From Parachlorella kessleri (Eukaryota > Chlorophyta > Trebouxiophyceae > Chlorellales > Chlorellaceae): 29,969 nt of DNA. The position numbers and the translations under genes are program-made. Every line of letters starts with the position of its first letter. Position 1 is the first letter of the stretch. The stretch is from NCBI GenBank assembly GCA_001598975.1, contig BBXU01002545.1, positions 1 through 29,969 of the forward strand, in the 5' to 3' direction. The notes below the pieces were generated by a model. The model saw nothing but the letters and a program-made list of their open reading frames with translations, did not search any database and had not been told where the DNA came from. Shown here one piece after another: positions 1 through 10,487 of this stretch.

Positions 1-28
1 TTTTAGCTACATTGATCTAGGATTGGTG

Positions 29-62
29 CCCCCCACCCCCACCCCCTCCCCCACCGCCCCCG
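29..62. repeat. C-rich tract (G-quadruplex-capable on the minus strand)
   Basis: Runs of 4-6 C broken by single A, T or G bases. The minus strand has at least four G-runs of four or more close together, which fits the general G-quadruplex pattern. It lies outside any gene I can model. Confidence 0.8.
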
Positions 63-1432
63 CGCAATCACCATTGCACCTAGTGCATGTGGACAACCTC
101 AACAACCTTTGGTTCCCGAGGCCACACCATACTGACATGGTATAGGGTGGCGAGTGGCGGGATCGTTTTATTGTAGGCTGTGTCTGCATCCAGTCCAGCC
201 ACATTACAACCATTCCAACGATCATACAATGTGTGCTTCATATCCAACTCTTGAGATGGTCAGTACAAGGTTTCGCGGCGAGCAAGAGACATGCTGATTA
301 ACCAATTCACCTTTTACAACTTCGCTAGAAAGCAAGATGTTTGTCACCCCGTCGCGTAGTCTATATTATGGTCCTAGGAGGCTGGACAGCTTACACCCAG
401 GACTCTCACATAGTATAAGTAGCAGGGTCCAGGCGGACGCATCTCTTCACATGAAAAGTCTCAAACCAATGACACGTGCAAGGCAAGAGCCAAGACCAGC
501 TGGTCAGCACTGCTGCGTTCCACCCACTACGTGCTAGTTAAAGGCTGCCCAAACCCAAGTAAACCGCACTATACAGATGGTCACTTGTGAGTGTGCAGGT
601 ACCTCTGAGCCGTAAGCCAGCTCCAGAACGGCGCCAAAGGCACGCGTCTTGCGATCCCCACCGCTCACTCGTGTAGTATGCAGGGTCAACAATTCATAAA
701 CTCTAAATGCAGTAACATAATACCACACTACAATGCTCCGAACAGCTCCGCATGGCAGAAAAAGGGATTAGTAAACAAAAGATTATGTAGGTCACCACGC
801 AATGGGAAGCACTGAAAAGCTGAGAAGAGGACAAACCGCATGCCAAAATGCCAGGAACAACACTTGACCATACTGATGAGGTTTGACTACAGAGGTTCAC
901 CTTTCAAGCATTAGAGTGTTCTTATTTGTCACTTTGACTTTGCTACACAAGACAAATTACCAACAGCAACCCGATCAGCTACTTTAATAATCTGCAAAGA
1001 TTCACCTGGCCAAAGTTGCTAGGCGACACCGTTGGACCGGTGAGCTGAACCTGGGATCAAGTGGTCCACCAAGAAAGGGAGCACCCACCGACTGTGGCTT
1101 GTTCTGTTCAACGCCATTGAGTCGGCCAGGGGCCAACACTTGCTTGACATCAAAGCTTGCTTGAGCAGTTTTGTGTTTGCCAACAGGCACGCTCGGCAAC
1201 AACCTCGCCGTTTAAGATGGTCAAGGCTCAGCGCTCTGCAGCACCACACACGCCCAGAGAGTTGCCTGGAGGGGTAGGGTCCACGCTTCTTGATTAAACC
1301 AGCCTCCGTCAGTGACTGCCGCGGGTCTTGGTGAGGTCCAAGCGAACAGGGAGGATAAACACGAAACCCATCTCCGCAGGCCTGATGCCATCTTCATCGT
1401 ACGCTTGCCTGCCCATAGCATCAGCCTCCTGA

Positions 1433-1530
1433 CCCCCCCCCCCCCCCCCTCTCACGCCCACCCACCCACGCACGCACCCACGCACCAACCCACCACCCTA
1501 CACGACCACCACCTACCCATACCCAACCAC
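1433..1530. repeat. 17-nt C homopolymer followed by CCCA/CGCA-type repeat
   Basis: A run of 17 C (1433-1449) leads into a degenerate tetranucleotide-like C/A repeat reaching almost to the aquaporin stop codon at 1536-1538. On the transcribed (minus) strand this would be a very G-rich start of the 3' UTR. Length variation or assembly error is likely at the homopolymer. Confidence 0.85.
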
Positions 1531-1535
1531 GCATA

Positions 1536-4500
1536 CTATGTAGTACAGTACACCCCCCCTCCCACCTTGGGCGCAGGCGAGTCAGGTCCCACCAGGTTGA
1601 CCGGGTCCCCGCTGCTTAGGGTGCCCTTCTCCGTGAGCGAGGGCCCCGTGGGCTCCAGGCTGACAGGGTCCCCAGACTTCATGGAGTCGAAATCGGAGCG
1701 CCAGAACAGGTGGAAGGGGATGGCAAAGAGGGCACCCACAAAGGGACCTGAAGGGGGAGGGGGAGGAGGATTACGGTGACGCAACCCTGGGAAGGTAGGT
1801 TGGTAGAGAGAGAGCGGCAGAAGGAAGTAGGAAGTGGAGACCAGTGCTTCCACGCAAAGGTGCAAGAAAGGGGATTTGCTAAAGTGCCTTCAGGGAGGCG
1901 GACATGCGCGAGGGAAAACCTAAAGCTTGCTAGGCTAGTATAACAGGGTACGGGACCTGCCCACGCTGCCACGGGGCCTGACAACTGCCGCCAACAAATC
2001 GCCAGGGTGACTACCGCCCACAGACCCGAAACCTCAAGTACCAAGACCTACTGGCAGGCTCATAGCTTCTTGGACAGCAGTTGAGGTCCTTGCTACAAGG
2101 CGAGGCATGACTAACTGGCGCTACATGTTCGCCGCAGGCACACCAAGCAGGTGGCTCGCTAAGACCACTTGGTGACCAATCTGCCAGTGGCCGCACTCAC
2201 CCACGACAAAGATCCAGAAGTTGCCGGGCCAGGTGCCGCTGACGATGGCGGGCCCTAGGCTCCTGGCAGGGTTGATGCTGCACAACACACTAACTCGGTT
2301 GCAACGCGCACACAGGGGCACCTGGTGTGCATGCGCCAAGCTCAATGCCTCCACCTGCCAGGCTACTACTTGCACCATCAAGCCGTCCAAGATGCACGCT
2401 AGCAATATCATGTGCGCAAAGGGACGCCTGCAATACTTCTTGAATAGCCAGGGTAACTCTTCACCATAAGCTTCCAATGCAGCTCATCAACCCATACCTG
2501 CAGCCGTCAATGGGGAGAAGTACCTGCAAGGATAGATGGTAGTCAGTTTCAAAACCCAAAATGGCCATGTATGGGCGTCTTGCAAGTTGCGCCTCCACCG
2601 CACATCATAGACAGTAGAGGGGCAGCACAAGATGCTGAGATTGCATGATATGTACAAGGAAGCAGCCGTTCTGCAATGCTCTCAAGGCACTAAATGCCAG
2701 CCAACAATAGAAGGGAACCAGCCTCCCAACTTACCGCATGTGCGGTGAAGACAGCAAAGCCTGCACAACACAGGGCACCAATTAAAATACATCACATCTG
2801 AGGTAGCTAGCCTACGCTCCAAAGGCAGGACTCTGGCTACGTGAAAGGATCTGGGAGAGCCAACTCAAGACTAAACCAAACCGCCTGGAGGAGGCCTTTG
2901 CTAGCCAGCCCATGCCTTAAGCACAGCCGGTGCAAGACCAGCTGACGAGTGTTGTCAGAATGTATTGCGAGGCAGTCACAGGGTACGGTCACAAAATTCA
3001 AGTCTCAGGTAACCCGAGACCGGTCAGGGCTGGGCTGGCTGGGCTCACCAATGGCCAGGGGCGCCTGCTGCCGGATGGTGATGGACTTGTGGTTGATGGC
3101 CGTCTCCAACACCACACTCACTAACACAAACGTCATCACAGCCTGCGGGCCAGTGTGCAACAGGGAAATAGTGTTGGCTGTTGTTCGCCCAGAAGGTGAG
3201 GTCCATCACAACCACGTGCACCAGCGTCAGTGCAGCCTGCAACACAGGTTTGCACGCTGCCCCACTTGGGTGTTGAGGTGGGGATAGCCCTGTCAGGTGC
3301 CATGGATTTGTTGCGAGGACCCAGGGTTTCCCAATGGCTACTCCCGACGGAGACCAACAACAAGTCATGGAACTACGACTATCAAGCCATCATCAATGCT
3401 CACCTCTCCCAGGAAGGCGTTGCCATTAGAGACTCCGGGCGCCACGCGGTTGGAGCCCAGGGCGCTGTTGTGGCCGTCGGGAATGACACCCATCAGGAAA
3501 GCAGAGCCAAGAATAGCTCCCACAATCTGCAAACCCAGTAAAACAGACGGGCTGCAGCATGCAAGTAGGACGAGTAACCAAGTAGGTGATGGGATATCTC
3601 AAGCAACCACCAAAACCGCGCAGGTTGACACCGACAAGCTCTAGCTTGTCAGGTGCAGCACCTAGGATACCTTCGTTACAATGGCATGCAGCCCAAATCC
3701 AGCCGGAGAAGCACCAAACAAAACAAATGTACATAGGGAGGGCCACAAACGGGAGAGAGGGTGTGTGAGTCTCACCTGTGCGCACAGGTTGGCAAAGCCT
3801 TGGATGGGGTTCAGGGCGCCCACCCCCACCAGCCCAAAGGTGACGGCCGGGTTCATCTGCCCGCCAGACAAGTGGCCCGTGGCATATGCCAGCACTGCAC
3901 TTGGTAAGACAGACGAGGTGTCTGGAGGGTGTGCTGGCCTTGAACCCAAAGCTTTTGATGTGGTGGGACGGGATGAGGTGGCAGCAGGTCCAGCGCACAC
4001 AACCGACAGCTGAACCCTGGAAGAGGTGAGTGCACCTGGGAAGGAGCACAGATGGCGTTGTTCAAATGACGTCGGATGCCCTAGGGACACGGGCTCATTC
4101 TAAGTGCGCTCTACCACCGCTCACCTGTGATAGCTAAACCAAAGGCAAGCCTGCGTGCATGTAGGCACAGGCGCAGTAACTTGAGACTCGGGCAACAGAG
4201 ACAACTCAGAAGGCAGTCGCAGTGCAGGTCCATAGGTCTCCACACAAAACATAAGCAAGACCGCTCTCTTGCGGCAGGCGATGCAGCCAGCAAGCACGGG
4301 GCACGCTGAGCCAACCCGGGCAGCTGTTCAGGCACGAAGAAAGCAGCAAGGAAGCCAGCAAGGAAGCCAGTGGTGATCAAGGACCACTTACGCTGTGATC
4401 ACACCCCAGCTGGGGTTGCGCAGCAGGTTGTTGGCTATGAAGTCCAGCTCAGACACCTGCAGACGACATGAGTCACGTTTTGTCAGCCTGTCAGTCAGGG

Positions 4501-5658
4501 TACCACATGTAGGGTAGAAAGCCAACCTAGCTTCCAAGAAAAGCCAAGATACCACTGGTTCTAATGCTCAACATCCTTTGGGTACGCGAACGAAGATACT
4601 CTGGGTGCCACTTGCCAAAGCACCGTCAACAAAACCGGGGGTTGCAGGTCTATCATTGTGGCAAGTTGTATACAGCAACAACACAGCTTGGGCAGCAAGT
4701 TTGAAGACTGGGCTAGACCGGTATTGGACCAGTAGCCTGGGTGCATTGCTGGAACTACTTGACAATGGGGACATAGTGGAAATCAAGCAGCTGTCACAGA
4801 AGAGCGCGGCTGCAATGGTACCGGCATCCTGGTACTGCCGAGGTACTGCCGGCTGGGTAGGACACACTAGTGTGTCTTGGATAGCACACCGATGTGCTAT
4901 GATAAGTAGCAGCCAACTCTCACCAAGTACTGGAGCTCCTGGCCTGGTGCAACTCCCTCACCGATGCCCTTGGGCCTGGACAAACCCCAGCCGCTGCAAG
5001 GAAAGAGGGAAGCTACTAATGGGCGCAGGCAGTACTGGCAGCCGCAACGCAAGCGGCGGTAATGGCAGCCACTTTGGTGCTTTGAACAATTCAATTAAGA
5101 CAGGGCGGCTGTCTGGCAATCAGGTCCCTGGTCGGATAGCGGCAAAAGCAGTCCCAGGCATACAGGCCCCTTACAGGAGCCCCTCCCCCAGCTTTGCCCC
5201 GTTTTAGAAGGTGCTGGGCAGCTGATGCAACAACAAGAAACTCGAAAATGGAAGACAAGTCCGAGACCCAGAGCGATGGTGGAAGTATGCAACCACGTTG
5301 GTCGCAGAGCTGGCCTTGATCTGAGTGGCCTGGAGTGCCTGGTACTGCTGACTGGGCCAGACTCGTGCCACAAACTTACGCCGGCCCGTTCACAGACGAG
5401 AAGGTGACGGCCGCCCCGGTACCGATGAACACGAACAGGCACGTTGCCTGCGGGGGCCACGCTCAGTGCAGTGTCACGTTTCTCGTCCACACATGCAGTC
5501 CCACGCAACTTGGCAACAAGTACCGTCCTCGCGTCTCAGGTTGCGTATCCAAGTGCTGCAGCGCAAATAACAAGCAGACAAGATGAGGGTTCAACTTAAG
5601 CACTCACCATCAGCTCGGCCACTGTGGCCTTCACGCTGAACCCCTTAGGTACCGCCAT
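1536..5658 (-). CDS. Aquaporin (MIP family), orthodox water-channel type, 12 exons
   Basis: Membrane water channel, 318 aa. Exons in coding order: 5608-5658, 5380-5447, 4924-4993, 4392-4456, 4125-4150, 3776-3894, 3404-3526, 3049-3142, 2735-2760, 2498-2523, 2201-2277, 1536-1747; all borders are GT-AG and phases match throughout. It has the six-helix MIP layout with two NPA boxes: GHLSGGQMNPAV (NPA at residues 108-110) and GCSINPARSLGPA (225-227). The constriction residues line up with human AQP1: F88, H213, C222 and R228, the set of a water-selective pore, with C222 at the mercury-sensitive cysteine position. WPGNFWIFVVGPFVGAL resembles plant PIPs. The loop after helix 1 (about residues 41-65) is long and Gly/Gln-rich, and the 55-residue C-terminal tail is hydrophilic. 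The start was chosen because the 17-codon first exon (MAVPKGFSV...) precedes a perfect GTGAGT donor. The family is certain; the subfamily (PIP-like or algal MIP) is not settled. Confidence 0.94.
4344..4370. repeat. 12-bp direct tandem repeat in an aquaporin intron
   Basis: CAGCAAGGAAGC occurs twice in tandem plus a CAG remnant, in the intron between aquaporin exons 4 and 5. Probably replication slippage. Confidence 0.8.
4861..4900. repeat. Two adjacent perfect inverted repeats in an aquaporin intron
   Basis: 4861-4876 is a perfect 16-bp palindrome (GACACACTAGTGTGTC). 4881-4900 is a second hairpin with an 8-bp stem (ATAGCACA / TGTGCTAT) and a 4-nt loop. They lie within the third aquaporin intron, about 20 nt inside its donor (4922-4923 on the minus strand). 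Just before them, near 4817-4855, a GGTAC(T)GCCG motif recurs three times. Confidence 0.85.
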
Positions 5659-5995
5659 CGTGCACCGCTGCAGTGACCCTTCGGATACCTGATCTACGAA
5701 TCCGATCGGGAGCTAAACCTCTTAGGCTGTGCTGCCCTGAGGGGCATGATAAGGACCTGTCGGCACTGCTGGACCCAGGGTGATGACGTGGAACTTCTGG
5801 AGGGAAACGTGATCAGAGGGAACACTCCGACACCAGGACAGCGGTAACGGATTGGATAACTCAGACTGTCGGACAAACGAGTATTTATAATTTGTGGAGG
5901 CACCTCATCTTAGACTGGTAGAGCATGTGGCTGTAGCGATACTCTTTGGGGCTAATATTAGTATGGGTGGCAGGTAGTGCGAATAGGGAGTAGAG

Positions 5996-6015
5996 CTGGG
6001 CTGGACTGGACTGGA
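5996..6015. repeat. CTGGR pentamer microsatellite
   Basis: One CTGGG followed by three CTGGA units, in the spacer between GOS1 and aquaporin. Confidence 0.7.
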
Positions 6016-6289
6016 CGTAACTGACAGGGCTGGATATCCCCAAATGGGCAGCCAGGTTTTATGAGTATCAGCAGGCGTGGGCAAAGGAAGTGGGTGAAGA
6101 GGAGGTTTGCCGGGCTCCTTGTCCATAGTTCTTCCGAGCACATATGAAGGTAGTCATATCATAAGACGTTACCAAGACTAGTCCAGTACTGCGCTTACAA
6201 AGGAGGGCGCTTGGAGTCACACACCCGGCACAGTCGCCCAACACCACCACAGCAAGGGGGGCTACCTAGCCGAGCCTCCCCCACTCAGT

Positions 6290-6294
6290 TTACA
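6290..6294 (-). terminator. Candidate TGTAA polyadenylation signal for GOS1
   Basis: TGTAA on the minus strand, about 226 nt past the GOS1 stop codon. TGTAA is the usual polyadenylation signal of volvocalean algae; its use here is inferred. Confidence 0.5.
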
Positions 6295-6519
6295 CCCTTC
6301 AGACAGCAATAGGCGGCAGTGGCGCAGAACCAAGTATACTGAGAGGCGCACCAATGACAAGCTGGCATACATGGCGGCGGGACACAAGGCTGGAGCCACC
6401 GAGGTGAGCTGGTCAGGTAGCCGATACCAAGAAAAAGGACAGAAATACAAGCAAAAGCTCTCCTGGTGGTTGTGAATGGAGGAGCAGTCGTTGATGCGCC
6501 TCTACACACGCCACAGGGT

Positions 6520-9434
6520 CTACTTGTTCCACCAGTATATTAAAATGAAAAGTGTGCACACAGCCACCACCACCGACAGTATGACTGTGTCCTGCACATC
6601 AAGCACAGAGCACTGACTGTGGCACAACGTTGGAGCAGCGCACAAGGCACGCAACACTGAGCTGCAGCATGCACATACAGGCGAAGGGGTGTCCGCCACA
6701 GGGAGAGGTCTGCTAAGTGGGAAGGCCCAACCCCCTCTCCCTCTCGGCTCCCGCCTGTGCAACCCACAATTTAAAGGCCAGGACGTGCCTTACACCATCT
6801 CTGCTCATTACCACCACACAGGCTACTAACAACATCCTCCTACCCAGCTTAGTGTCACGGCAGCTTGTGAGTAGCTGGCATGCCAGTAGCCCCCCAAAAT
6901 ATTTAAGAATTGGCAAACCATGCAGCAGCTCGAGCAACCCACCTTAGATTTTTTCCGTCGGATGGCGTTCAACAACGAGTTGACCACTGGGAACCGGGCC
7001 CCCAAGTTGCTCATCTTGCCGCCAATGGAGTCAAAGAGGTGCCGCTGCTGCTGCAAATTGGAGCTCACCCCCTGCGCCTGCCCTATAACGTCGTCCAGCT
7101 GCAAAGCAGAACAGAGTTAGTTAATCCGTTAACAAAGATTTTGTTTATTCCCGCCTGACATCACGTTATCAAAGCTACATGCCTACAGGTTACACACTGT
7201 CATTCTGGCCTGCGGCGGCCCGAGTTGCGGGGTGCGAGGAGGAGCAAGAGGAATGCCAGTGAACCATATCACAGCATCCAGCTGCACAGGAAGAGTAAGA
7301 ACTGAAGCTCACCAGTCCTGGCACAGAAACCTGCTACGGTTGTTACGCGTGAAGTCCGGGGAGTAAATCATCAACACTAAGCAAGATACCTACCTTCCCC
7401 ATGTCACTCCCAGATTTACAAGCCTAGTTTAGTCACGCACAACCCAGAACCAGCTGTGAGTGTACTAATGACCATCAATGCATTTCTGGTATAGAGCGGC
7501 ACCCAATGCTGCTGTGCACATTACTACCAACCTATGCCCGCATTGAAGCGTGTATAACATCACTGACCACTAGCAACCAGATGCAGTTCTGTCACCACTC
7601 CGCCTCCACATGTGCCCCAAGCCACTCACAGCTGCGTTGGAGGTGGCTAGCATGCCCCGCTCCCGCAGCAGCAGCCCTGTGCCAGACTGACTCTGCGGCA
7701 GCATCAAAGCAGCTATCGTTATCAGCGGGGCGGCGCGCACACACGCAGTGGATTTGCTGAAGAGGTCTAAACATGCTTTGAGAGAGTACAGAACGTCTGC
7801 AAATACCTACTGCTGTACCTGCACTATTCTACAGTATTGTCAGATTTACCCAGCACATAGAAGGTGCTTTCATCAACTAGCGTTACTGTACCTCCACAGC
7901 CAGCGCATGAAATTGGTATGTCCTTGCGTAGTTCTCCAATCTGGATCCTAGAGATGCAACAGCACACATCCTTCGTTGCTACCAAGACGGCAGCAGTGAC
8001 ATGGTCAATAGCCCACCCCTAGCAGCGGCGACGACTGGCCAGCGCCCATCAAGTCAGCCCTATCCCTGGCTGCCCCAATGATGGTCGTCAGCCGACGAAA
8101 CTCCTGCAGGCAGCAGCGGTAGCGTGTGTGGCATAACGTTGTATGCTACTCAGGCAGGGAGTCGAATCATCTCCAACTCTTACAAGCAGCTGACCAAGGG
8201 CAGCGGCAGTCCATGAGAGTGGTGTCTGCATGTACGGCCTAGGTCTGGATCATAGTCCAGTGGAGGCAACCGCTACACCATCTTTAAAACTCCATTGCTC
8301 GCCCGAAGCTTGTGCTAGAAGGTGGGCCCGCCATAGGAGCAGATATGCATGATCAACGCCCCGCCCGACGTCCACTTCCCCAACCCTTCTAGAGATCCAA
8401 CAACTTACTTTGATCTCCCTCACTTACCCAGGTCAAATGGTACGTTATGATCTGATAATCTGTCATTAGTAAGTGGCCTGCACCTCCAAGGCTCCCCGGC
8501 CCGTGCCTGTTTCAAAACCACCCACAAGGTCCCACCAGGGGCGTTTCACTTCACCTCCCCTGCCTCCTGCCCACCACTACTCGACTGTCGCACACACGCA
8601 CGGAGGGTAGCCGTGCCCACCCGCCACGCCGCAGTCTGGCCGTTCCCATGACAAGTGTGCCTTCCTACCAGCCAATTTAGAAGGCCGTACCTGTGTAAAG
8701 TCATGGAGGATGTCTCTGTGCCGCGCCAGCGTATGTGATCGTGAGTCAGCTGTGCCGCTGAGCGCGCTACGCATGGCATCATTCACGTCTGACAGCCGCG
8801 CCAGCAGCTTCTCTATCTCAGAAGATCGGGTTTGCAGCAGCTGCAATTGCAAGGGAGCCTCTTATCTTAGCAATCCCTGTTGGTGTTTTATGACTCTGTC
8901 ACACCTGCACACTTGGCCCCACCCTTCACGTGTCATGCAGGATGGACCTTAGCAGCCCGAGCTGCAGCGTGAGGTAGCATGCGCTCTCACAAGTCGTTCC
9001 TGCTGCTGCAACTAGCAACCTAGCCACGCCAAACTCTTCCCAAGCAGGCAGGCAGGCAGGCAGGCTCGCTCCACTCCGTACCTGGTCCTGTGCAAGCCCG
9101 CTTTCCCCCTTGGCATAGCTGGACTCAAAGCCGGCGCACAGCTTGCCATAGGCTGCAACCTTCACATCAAGCTCGCTCTCAAGCTTGCGTGCCTGCAAGA
9201 AGAAAAGGAGCACAAGCCTTGCAGGCGGCAGCCAAGCTGTGCTTTCTGTCAGCAGCTGGGGCCGCACTCCAAGCGCACCTCTCTTCGAAGGTCCTCCCAC
9301 AACTTGCTGTTTTCGTGCGAGCCAGTCGATTTACTGCCAGTTGTCGCCCTGCAGGGAAAGCTCACTGCGTTGCCCAAGCTGCTTCCCAACCGGACCAAAC
9401 CGAGGAGCAAGGCTGATCAGAGTTAGACTTACAT
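6520..9434 (-). CDS. GOS1: Golgi Qb-SNARE GOS1/GS28 (plant GOS12 type), 8 exons with a split start codon
   Basis: SNARE of Golgi and intra-Golgi vesicle fusion, 236 aa, tail-anchored. Exons: 9433-9434 (AT of the start codon plus 5' UTR), 9279-9348, 9082-9192, 8691-8840, 8017-8103, 7630-7692, 6943-7098, 6520-6591; all GT-AG and in phase. Recognised segments: N-terminal WEDLRREARKLESELDVK (about 18-35), the regulatory helices with SHTLARHRDILHDFTQEFRR (about 96-115), the Qb-SNARE heptads LLLRERG...LDDVIGQAQ...QQQRHLFDSIGGKM (about 147-191), the basic stretch NAIRRKKSK, and a C-terminal membrane anchor (DTVILSVVVAVCTLFILIYW) ending three residues later. Length matches the family (about 230-250). 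The conserved core from residue 15 on is certain. No in-frame ATG lies in the second exon after the upstream TGA; the start comes from AT at 9434-9433, followed by a GTAAGT donor, joined to G at 9348. Confidence 0.92.
9044..9065. repeat. GCAG/AGGC tetranucleotide microsatellite
   Basis: Five and a half perfect GCAG-type units in the GOS1 intron just downstream of the exon ending at 9082. Confidence 0.85.
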
Positions 9435-10487
9435 GTTAGGATACGCAGTAGCAACGTGTTTTACTCCGGAGGGGGGCACCGAGCTTTCCAGCATGGATAC
9501 CGCAATGATCTCAGAGAGTGACTCTCTTAGACATCGAAAGAACGATTAAATCAGATCATCTCCATGAAGACAAGTGTACCGCAGAGGATCCGTATGTGTT
9601 GAGGTAGCTACATGTAGGGGGAGCACGGGAAGCATGGGACCTGCCAGGTCACCCGCATGGTGGGCGAAAATCTCGTTACCCCCACCAGGGAGTAAATAGC
9701 CCGTGGATTCCCCTCATGGTTCCGCATGATGGGCTCCCGTCCTGGGTCTGTGTATACTGAAGATGTCAGATTGTCTAATCTAGTGTAGTTTGCCTGTGCG
9801 CCCTCACAGGCAAGCTGCCGCTCTTGTCTGTACAGCTAGTAGTCGCCCAGAGGTGGTTCGATATGTGCAGCAAGCCTCGCGCAGGGGAGTGTGCTCCTGC
9901 CTCCAGGGTAACATATGCCCCCTTTGTGTCAAGGCCCCTTCACACTTAACGCAGGCATACCCCTCTGCCACCCCTCTCGTCAATGCTTCCTCTACAGTGT
10001 AAGGGAGCCCAAAGAGTAAAGCAAACTTTCCTTGGTCAATAACATACCAGCACCAAAAGGGAATTCCCTAGTCAGTGGCCGTGCCACGTGCTTGGTAACG
10101 ATATGAAGAAAAAGACACGGCGAGCGCTCCCGAGACGTTGTTGCTGCTGGCATATAGTTAGGACAGCTAATGTGCAAGCCGGCAACTCAACTGCATGGCA
10201 GCGCGTATATCTGATTGCTGCCGAGGGGACGTCCAGCCCAGCGCAGGCAATGCCAGCACCAAATAGGATCACCACACAACCCCACAACCTAGCCACACAC
10301 GCCCCGCCCATGATGGCCACTATAAGTCAGCAAGCTCCATTCCAGCCTTAAGGATGCCCCACGGCCCTCACCGAAGCACATCTTACAGGTACAGCTGGCA
10401 CCTTGTACACAAGCCAGTGCGCCCTGGGGATGGCATACCCAGCCCTGGCTCAGCATGGCCAGAGGCCTTACATGTATCACTGGAACA
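9435..10487. other. Spacer: GOS1 upstream region and CHMP1 3' UTR
   Basis: 1.05 kb between two minus-strand genes. Expected contents are the GOS1 5' UTR and promoter at the low-coordinate end and the CHMP1 3' UTR at the high end (TGTAA-type signals at 10468-10472 and 10383-10387). Short open frames on both strands show no recognisable protein features. Confidence 0.55.
10383..10387 (-). terminator. Candidate TGTAA polyadenylation signal for CHMP1
   Basis: TGTAA on the minus strand about 100 nt after the CHMP1 stop. Another TGTAA at 10468-10472 lies only 16 nt after the stop, which is probably too close. Confidence 0.45.

Larger units (their letters stand above)
1..1535. other. Region 3' of the aquaporin gene, no gene recognised
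   Basis: No open frame here resembles a protein or continues across plausible splice sites. The part next to the aquaporin stop is probably its 3' UTR on the minus strand. It contains a C-rich (minus-strand G-rich) tract at 29-62 and a long C-run plus CCCA/CGCA repeat at 1433-1530. A possible TGTAA polyadenylation signal for the minus strand lies at 391-395, which would imply a 3' UTR longer than 1 kb, so that assignment is uncertain. Confidence 0.5.
5659..6519. other. Spacer: aquaporin 5' region and GOS1 3' UTR
   Basis: 861 bp between the aquaporin start codon and the GOS1 stop codon, both genes reading on the minus strand. It should hold the GOS1 3' UTR (TGTAA signal at 6290-6294) and the aquaporin promoter and 5' UTR. 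A CTGGG(CTGGA)3 pentamer repeat lies at 5996-6015. I see no gene here. Confidence 0.6.

Noticed and set aside
1312..1779. 155-codon plus-strand frame with Pro/His repeats
   Set aside because: It covers the C-run and is antisense to the last aquaporin exon; repeats keep the frame open.
3426..4049. 207-codon minus-strand frame over the aquaporin
   Set aside because: It reads exons 6-7 of the aquaporin in the wrong frame and through introns; the spliced frame gives a full MIP protein.
5925..5960. tRNA-like D-arm motif (TGGTAGAGC)
   Set aside because: No matching T-arm (GGTTCRANYCC), anticodon stem or acceptor stem can be folded around it on either strand.
8150..8185. GATTCGACTCCC on the minus strand, resembling a tRNA T-loop
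   Set aside because: The T-stem does not pair and there is no D-arm; it lies in a GOS1 intron.
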